Below, in pieces: positions 54,512-63,500 of a DNA stretch of 64,000 nt. The stretch lies in assembly GCA_940671915.1 (NCBI GenBank), contig CALNVZ010002100.1, forward strand, positions 22,546,795 to 22,610,794, written 5' to 3'. Position 1 is the stretch's first letter. Every line of letters starts with the position of its first letter. The notes below the pieces were generated by a model that was not told the origin of the DNA, made no database searches, and was given only the letters and a program-made list of their open reading frames with translations. Both the position numbers and the translations under genes were made by a program. The DNA is from Paracentrotus lividus (taxonomy: Eukaryota; Echinodermata; Echinoidea; Camarodonta; Echinidae).

Positions 54512-57500
54512 GTTTTTGCAGGTGGATGAAGACGAGCCGTTGTTCTTGTCCCTGATCAATGATCTCTTCCCAGGCATTGTCCTTGATAAGGCTGGTTACC
54601 CTGAGCTTGAGGCTGCCATTGCTATGAGAGTAGAGGAATCTGGTTTGGTCAACCACCCACCCTGGACCCTCAAGTTGATTCAGCTCTTTGAGACGCAGCG
54701 GGTCCGTCATGGCATGATGGCCCTGGGACCCAGCGGGGCAGGGAAGACCTGCTGCATCCATAACCTCATGAAGGTAAGCTTTTCATTTCAAAGAAATCGC
54801 ACATTTGTTAAATAAAGCTTAATGATTAAAGGGGAAGTTCACCCTGGAATTTTATTGTTCTTAAAAAATGAAGAAAAACAAAAGAAAAATATGAGTGAAG
54901 GTTTGGAGAAAATCGACCAGAAAATTATGAAGTTATGAATATTCAAAGTTTTGATTCTGTGACGTCACATGCGAGCAGATCTCCTATGTGTTATGCAGTG
55001 TAAATTCCATAAAATGTCATTTTTTTCAAAAGAAATTAATTATGTCACCTGCGCGGTGGATATACCATCAAGCATATGTTCATATACATGACTATATCAA
55101 ATTGACCCATTCCTTTATCAAGAACCATGACAAAAAGACAAATTTATGGAATTTACATTACACAACCAATGGGAGAGCTGCTCGCACGTGACGTCACACA
55201 ATCAAAACTTTAAATATTCATAACTTCGCTATTTATTGGTCGATTTTCTTCAAACTTTCACTAATAATTTTTTATTAATTTTTTTTTCATTTTTAAGACC
55301 AATAAAATTCCAGGGTGAACTTCCCCTTTGATAATATATTTAATATAATCTATATATCTATATTGAAAGAATAATAGAAGGGTAGACCTCGTGAGGAGTA
55401 TTTGTGATGTAGATATGATGGGAGACCCTCATGAAGGCGAGGTTTTCATTTCTAAGAAATCTCTAAAACCATTTAGGTTAATGATTAAGAATAATCGTTT
55501 TTATTATAATCTAAATTGAAAGAATAATAGACGGGTACACCTTGTAAAAAGCATTTGTGATGTAGGTATGATGGGAGAACCATTCACAACTCGCACTTGT
55601 GCTAACGTTTTGTTTCTCCTTTTAACAATATTATCTATTTTTTTTTTTCAGAACCTTTATCCATGCATATGTCTACATACTTATTCATGCTTTTGTCTTC
55701 TCATTTTATAACATTTGTAATTAAAGACATTGTATCGAATACATTACAATTTGCTATTATTATGTATTAAAAGAGAAGTATGTTTTATATGCATGCATAC
55801 ATGTAGCTGTAAATACTTTACATATGATATTTGTATTCATATAGGATTTCATGTTATCATATTCTTAATAATTTCATGTTATTATGTTCATATGTAAAAT
55901 ATTAAGTTCATAAATTCAATTCTATTCAATTCAATTCAATCCAATTCAATTCTATTCAATTCATTTCAATTCAATTCAATCCAATCCAATTCAATCCAAA
56001 TCAATTCAATCCAATCCAATCCAATTCAATCCAATCCAATCCAATTTAATCCAATCCAATCCAATTCAATTCAATTCAGTCCAATCCAATCCAATTCAAT
56101 CCAGTCCAAACCAAATCTAATCCAATTCAATCTAATTCAATCCAATTCAATCCAACCCAATTCAATTCAATTCAATCCAATCCAATTCAATCCAATTCAG
56201 TTCAATCCAATTCGATCCAATTCAATTCAATCCAATCCAATTCAATCTAGTCCAATCCAATTCAATCCAATCCAATTCAATCTAGTCCAATTCAATTCAG
56301 TCCAATCCAATTCAAACCAATTCAATTCAATCTAATCCAATTCAATTCAATCCTATTCAATCCAATTCAATTCAATTCAATCCAACCCAATTCAATTCAA
56401 TTCAATCCAATCCAATTCAATCCAATTCAATTCAATCCAATTCGATCCAATTCAATTCAATCCAATTCAATTCATTTTAATTCAATCCAATCCAATTCAA
56501 TCTAGTCCAATCCAATTCAATCCAATCCAATTCAATCTAGTCCAATCCAATCCAGTTCAATCCAATTCGATCCAGTTCAATTCAATCCAATTCAATTCAT
56601 TTCAATTCAATCCAATCCAATTCAATCTAGTCCAATCCAATTCAATCTAATCCAATTCAATCTAGTCCAATCCAATCCAGTTCAATCCAATCCAATCCAA
56701 TCCAATTCAATCTAATCCAATTAAATCCAATTCAATCCAATTCAATCCAATCCAATTCAATCCAATTCAATCCAATTCAATTCAATTCAATTCAAGGCCA
56801 TGTCTGACAACGGTGCCCCACACAAAGAGATGAGAATGAACCCCAAGGCCATCACTGCCCCTCAGATGTTTGGACGGCTGGATGTTGCTACCAACGATTG
56901 GACAGATGGTATCTTCTCTACTCTATGGAGACGCACACTTCGAGCCAAGAAAGGTATTAGCAATATGAAATTAAATACATGTTACTTGGTGTTACAGTAC
57001 AACTTTTTTTTTTACAACATTGTAAGAGATCCTTCCATTATAAAGCTTATTAACTTTCATTGTGTCAATAATAAGAATACTCATTATACATTCTAATATA
57101 ATATTCCTATTTATCTACCTACTTACCAGGTCGGATAAACTGCTGAGACTTGGTACGAATTCTCCAATTATCCCTGTCATGTATCCCTTTATTATTTCCA
57201 GCTTCCAAAAGATGGTATTTTTTTACTGCTTAGAACCAGGCAACATGAAAATATACTTTTACAGCAGTGTATGGGATTTACAGCTGAGCAATTGTTGGTT
57301 TGAGCAAATTTCATGGAATCATCTGTTACCACCCTACTTCTTATTTTTTCACCTCAGGTGACCATGTATGGCTGGTGCTGGATGGTCCAGTCGACGCCAT
57401 CTGGATTGAGAATCTCAACAGCGTCCTGGACGACAACAAGACTCTCACCCTTGCCAACGGTGACCGTATCCCCATGGCTCCCAACTGCAAGATTGTGTTT

Positions 57501-60500
57501 GAGCCTCATAATATTGACAACGCCTCACCCGCCACCGTGTCCCGTAATGGCATGGTCTACATGAGCAGCTCTGCCTTGGATTGGAAGCCAATTGTTGAGG
57601 TGAGAGAGATAATAATAATAATAATAGTAATAATTGTTATTTATTAAGCACTTTTACAAACAGATTTTGATCAGAGCGCTATTACAACAAATATATAATA
57701 ATAAATATATACATATTTACAATCAATATAACTGGGGGTATTTCGCAAAGTTGTTCATAAACTTACGAATGACTTTACAAACAACCTGTTCTTGTGTACT
57801 ATATTTATCACATTTTCAATCATTAAGCACAAGTACTGCTCATCAGTCGTTCATAAAGTTGTTTGAAACTTACAAATGTCTTGGTGAAACGCCACCCAGG
57901 GCCATGTAACATGATAAGTTACATTTAATTGTAAATCGATAGTAGCCAAGTAGAATCTTTATTGCATAGAATCGTTTATTAAAAGTCTCATTGTGAACGG
58001 AATGGTTGCTTCAATTTGCAATTGATTGCCACTCTTTATGTTACAGAGCACATATTTATATAAAATATTTCTTTATTGAGTATATAATTCATGAACATTT
58101 TCCCCCTAATATTTACTATTGAAAGTTTATTTGTGTAATGATTAATATGAATTTAGTTTAGTTTTTTACTGAAGTTTTTTCAGTTGAATTGCTATACATT
58201 TAATTTTGTAATCGCTGAACAGATGTATAAGATTCTCGAAATTATAATGCCAGAACTATTAGCACAATAATGAAACAAAGTCTTCAATGACCGAAGAATT
58301 TTTTTTTCAATTTAATTTTAAATAATGATGATATCTGTCCTACAAAATTTTGGGGAATATTATTTGATTAATTGACTTGTGTTATCATCTGTCTCCTTTT
58401 ACAATACATGTATTGCTTTATAATCTATGTTGTAGGTATATAAAATAAAATCAAGTGATAAGGAAAGTATAAATGTTAATGATTATCCTATTAAGGGCTG
58501 GCTGATGAGTCGTAACCTGTCCGAGGCGGAGACTCTACGTAACCTCTTTGACCGGTCATTTGCAGCCATCCTGCAGTACACAATCCAGAACCTAATCTTC
58601 AAAATGAATGTTCTAGAATGCATGATCATCACACAGGTCAGTTTAAAGATAATCTAGTGTAGTGGGAAAGATGAACAAAATCACCGTGAGCTTTCCATTT
58701 ATTTTCATGATTTTTATGAAGAATATCATAGTAAAAAGTTCCACTGTGAAGGATGGTATGACCTTATATATACCCAAAATGATGAGAAATTCACCCAATT
58801 CAGCTTAGGGGCAATTCCTCGGTCGGGAGGACATTTCTTGTTTTTTTCTTTTTGCTTTATCTCAAATTCAGGTTGTACTTTGGGCTTTAAACTTTTTTTA
58901 TATAATTATTCCATTGGGGCACACAGATTAAGTTTGATTTTACCTTCAAACTGTATGTCCTTGTAATAGAATCTGAACTATACATAGATTGAAGCACGTG
59001 GGACTACATGCACTTTTTAAAAGTTTTTTAGACTCTGACTTAGAACTATGATTTCTTTTGCAATTTTTAATAAGAAATACTCGTAAAACATACTTTTTTT
59101 GTTCAGAAGTGGACAGCACACATCCTATGGGTAATGGACAACAAGTATGGTCATGTTTGATAACATATTTTTGATGTTATCATGACTATAGCCTGCATGA
59201 AACAGGGGCGGTTTCAGGCAGTTTAGTGAGTAAGCTGAAGGGCGGTCTCGGCAGTTTAGGTGTTAAAGGGTTAAGGGACTACTTTGGGATTAGGAAGAGA
59301 GAGAAAAAAAAATAGAACAGAGAAAGAGGAACATACAAGGATACCAATGATATCAGGAAGAGGTTATCATTTTCCTGCTCAGCTTTCTGAACTATTATTC
59401 ATATCATTTAGGAGCTTATTCCATAATTTAGGAAAATTGATTATAAATGAGTCTAAGGCAACTGTTGGCGTCTTGTCCTATTCAGGCCATTAACCTTCTG
59501 AAGGGTCTTATTCCCAACAAGGAAGGACCAGGGTCTGTCTCTGGACTACCTGGAGAAGACCTACATATTCTGTGTCATGTGGAGTATCAGAGCCCTCTTA
59601 CAGAATATTATTATTATCATTATTATCGTTATTAGTATTAACTTTGTCTATTGTTATCTTGTCCTATGCAGGCAATTAACCTTCTGAAGGGTCTTATCCC
59701 AAACAAAGAAGACAAAGACCAGGGTCTCTCTCCAGACCACTTGGATAAGATCTTTATCTTCTATATCATGTGGAGCGTTGGAGCTCTCTTTCAGAATAAT
59801 ATATTATAACTTTGACTGTTTTCTTGTCCTATGCAGGCCATTAACCTTCTGAAGGGTCTGATCCCCAACAAGGAAGACAAAGACCAGGGCCTGTCTCCGG
59901 ACCACCTAGAGAAGATCTATATCTTCTGTGTCATGTGGAGCGTTGGAGCCCTCCTAGAGCTGGACGATCGCTCCAAGATGGAGCAGTTCATCCGAGGCAA
60001 CGACGAGATCAAGCTCCAGCTCCCAGACATCCCGGCATCCTCTGACCGCACTATGTTTGATTTCTATGTCGATAATGAAGGTAGGTTTGGGTGGTTATTA
60101 TTCAAATCTCCTTAACACTATTCTGACTGCACAAAATCCATGACTTCTGGAGATTGTGACATGCCTTGAAACACATGAGACATTCTTTGACTTCTCTTTT
60201 TAAGTGTCTCCTAGCTTTGGATACCATGTTTGAAAATTGGACACTCTTTTTTGTAGTTATGCAACATTATGCAGTTGCAAAATTGACATCTTGCATAGGG
60301 TTTTTACAAAATACAGATTTTCCTAGATTTACACCTACATGTACAACTATGTATTCAAGGTCTTTTACCTGATTCTTTAGATGACTCTTCTGGTATCTCG
60401 GAAGTTTTGTGGGTGTTTAAATTTGGATAGATTATCAGTGCATTCTTATGTTAATATTCCAATATAGTAATGATAATTATAGTATATTTGTAGAGCACAG

Positions 60501-63500
60501 AAACTATCCAACAATAAGTATATATTCTACTGTGCTATTTAAGAGCTTCTGATTTGCTTGTAGATGTGTTTAACTTTTGATTTGAAGCTATTAACTGATG
60601 TTGCTTTCCTGACATGGCATGCATGCATTAATTTTGTTCTTCCTTAAAATCTTTTGTGATATATTTCACACAGGTAACTGGTCTCATTGGGACAGGCGAG
60701 TTGAAGATTGGATCTATCCTTCAGACTCTACTCCAGAGTACGGATCCATCTTGGTGCCCAACGTTGACAATGTTAGAACAGACTTCTTGATCCAAACCAT
60801 CAGCAAACAGTCCAAGGTAATTAGCCATGTAGAAAAATCCTACAACAAGCCAAACAACAAATATTACATTACCCCAAAAGGAATCAATTTTGTCAGTTTC
60901 GGTTTTGCCAGAGCCCTTGATCACAGAGTATGGTCAACTCAGTTACAGTTGGGTGACAACATGGCACATTTTCTTTTGTACCGTGCTTGCCTAAGAAGGC
61001 AACATATGTCATATGGTAACATACTAGAACCAGGTTGGCAAAACTCTGTACCAAAAGGTTGTGGGTTTGGCATTGAAAATGAAAATAGCTCAAATAGTTT
61101 GATAATAATAATAATAGTTACATTTATTATATAGCGCTTAATACGATATCCACCTTAGTGTTTCTAAGCGCTTATAGTGTTAACTAATTATTACCCAGCT
61201 TACATGTAGCTAGGCTACCCCGAAAGGCGCTCACAGCATTCAAGGAATTGCTTCCTACCAGATACAGACAATCATCATTATCATGATGAGTGTAAAATAA
61301 ATAGGCTTAGTATGTTTTGAGTCAACTCTATGTTCTCTTCATCTCTATCCAATTTCTTTATGAAAGAATTTTTCTCATTACTAATAAAAGCAAAACAAAT
61401 ACCAATTTACCATTCCTTCAAGATAACAGTTAGTTTAATTTGAAAATAATTGTTTCTAACTTTTACATGTATTTCAAAAACATTACAGGGGTTTGTGTTT
61501 ATTTATTGAAATTTCTTTCTTATGTGTATGTTTAGTATTTTTCATTGAATTCTATTTTGCTGCTTCCCTTCCATCCATTCCAGGCTGTACTACTGATTGG
61601 TGAGCAAGGTACAGCAAAGACTGTAATGATCAAAGGTAACATGGACAAATACAATCCGGAGCTTCACATGGCAAAGAGCTTCAACTTCTCCTCAGCTACT
61701 ACTCCAATGATGTTCCAGGTGTGTTAACCCTTTAGCACCTAAACCGCCCAAGACCGCCCCTCAGCTTACTCACTAAACCACCCAAAACCGCCCCTGTTTT
61801 AAGCACACTATAGTCAAGACAGTATCAAAAATATGTGATGAAACTTGCCCATAATTGTTGTGGATTACCTATCAGATGTGTGCTGTCCAAATCTGCACTA
61901 AGTATGTTCTAAGAGCAATTCTTGTTGAAAAAAACCTGATTGAAACACAGCGTAACCCTTCCCGCTAGTGAGTAGACTGATGCTTTTCACGCAGTCTCTA
62001 GGTAGGGTTAAGCTGTTAAAATTGACAAAAGGAAACAAGTGTCACACATGATGTTTCCTGTAAAACTGCAAAAACTTGCGCTCTGTCATTTGCACCAACA
62101 TAAATGCAAAATGCTTAACTCTTTGAACCCGATAGGCCAAATTACCGGCCAGCAGAGATAGTAAATTATCCCAAAAGGCCACTTTCCACCCCTTTCCATT
62201 TTCCCTTGGGAATTGTTTGTTTTTAGCATTCACGGTGTAAAATTGTTGTGAGTCTTGTACTGAAAGATGGCGCTATTTCAAATGACTTATAAGTGTACCT
62301 TTAGTACGCAGTTTGATAACATATACCTGTTTCAACCCAGTGAATAAAACTTGTACATTATGGATTTCACAAAATGTACAAATAATTCAGGGTTCAAAGG
62401 GTTAATGCCTTACCTAACATATCTCTGAACAGGAGGAATGTTTAAGCATGATATTTGTTCAAGGAGAAGAGTATGCTAGGTACAATATGAAAACATTGAT
62501 TGAGCAGACATTTTAAAAACTTTGTAAGGTATGTTCATCAAAAATGCAGATGCAGCACATACAGATCGATCGATAGATTTTGTGAGAATGTACATGTAAC
62601 ATGGGATTCATAGAAGCATTAGCAGTCAAATTGTTCTCTTGAAAGTATCGTCATCATCTATCAGTGGCGACAACAGGATATACAAATCTTCATTTAATTT
62701 CTCACTTTTCATCATTCACAGAGAACCATTGAGAGTTATGTAGACAAGCGTGTTGGTAACACGTATGGACCCCCAGCTGGCAAGAGAATGACAGTGTTTG
62801 TGGACGATATCAACATGCCTATCATCAATGAATGGGGCGACCAGGTACGTCTTTCCTTATTCCTTATTCATCATCAAATTGGCACCAATTAGGTTTCTCT
62901 CATTCCTGCTTTTAGATCCTTTGCGAAAGAGATGATTTCTACGGAAGGATCTTGATGTATTGATGATAATTATAGAATTAGAAAAAAAAATTAACATGAA
63001 AGTATTGATTATAAATCTCTCTTTATGGTGACAATTGATTCCAATTAAAAGAGTCATATTCCTGAAAAGCATTATGTATTTCAATAGTAATAACTTCAAA
63101 TTTTCAATGATTATTGTTCTTTCTGTTCAGGGTGCGTTTAATGCTAAATTAATATCACTAATGAGAGATGCAATTCAGCGGGCTTGAATATCAGATATTT
63201 CACCACTGTGATGTTTATCAATCGATGCTTTTCAACCCCCCTACCTTCATTCATTTGTATTTTTTCTGTTCGATCAGTAACGAGAGTGGGCTTCCACGGA
63301 TTTGATAATCTCAGAAATTTCTCTGTCATTAGGATAAGCATCAGTATTGGGGAAACTCAATTAACATTACACAGGAACATTCCAATGCGATGTGTTTTTG
63401 ACATTTATCTCACTGCCTCCCTCCCCAACCTTTAGATCACTAATGAGATTGTGAGGCAGATGATGGAGTTCAGTGGCTTCTACAACCTGGAGAAACCTGG

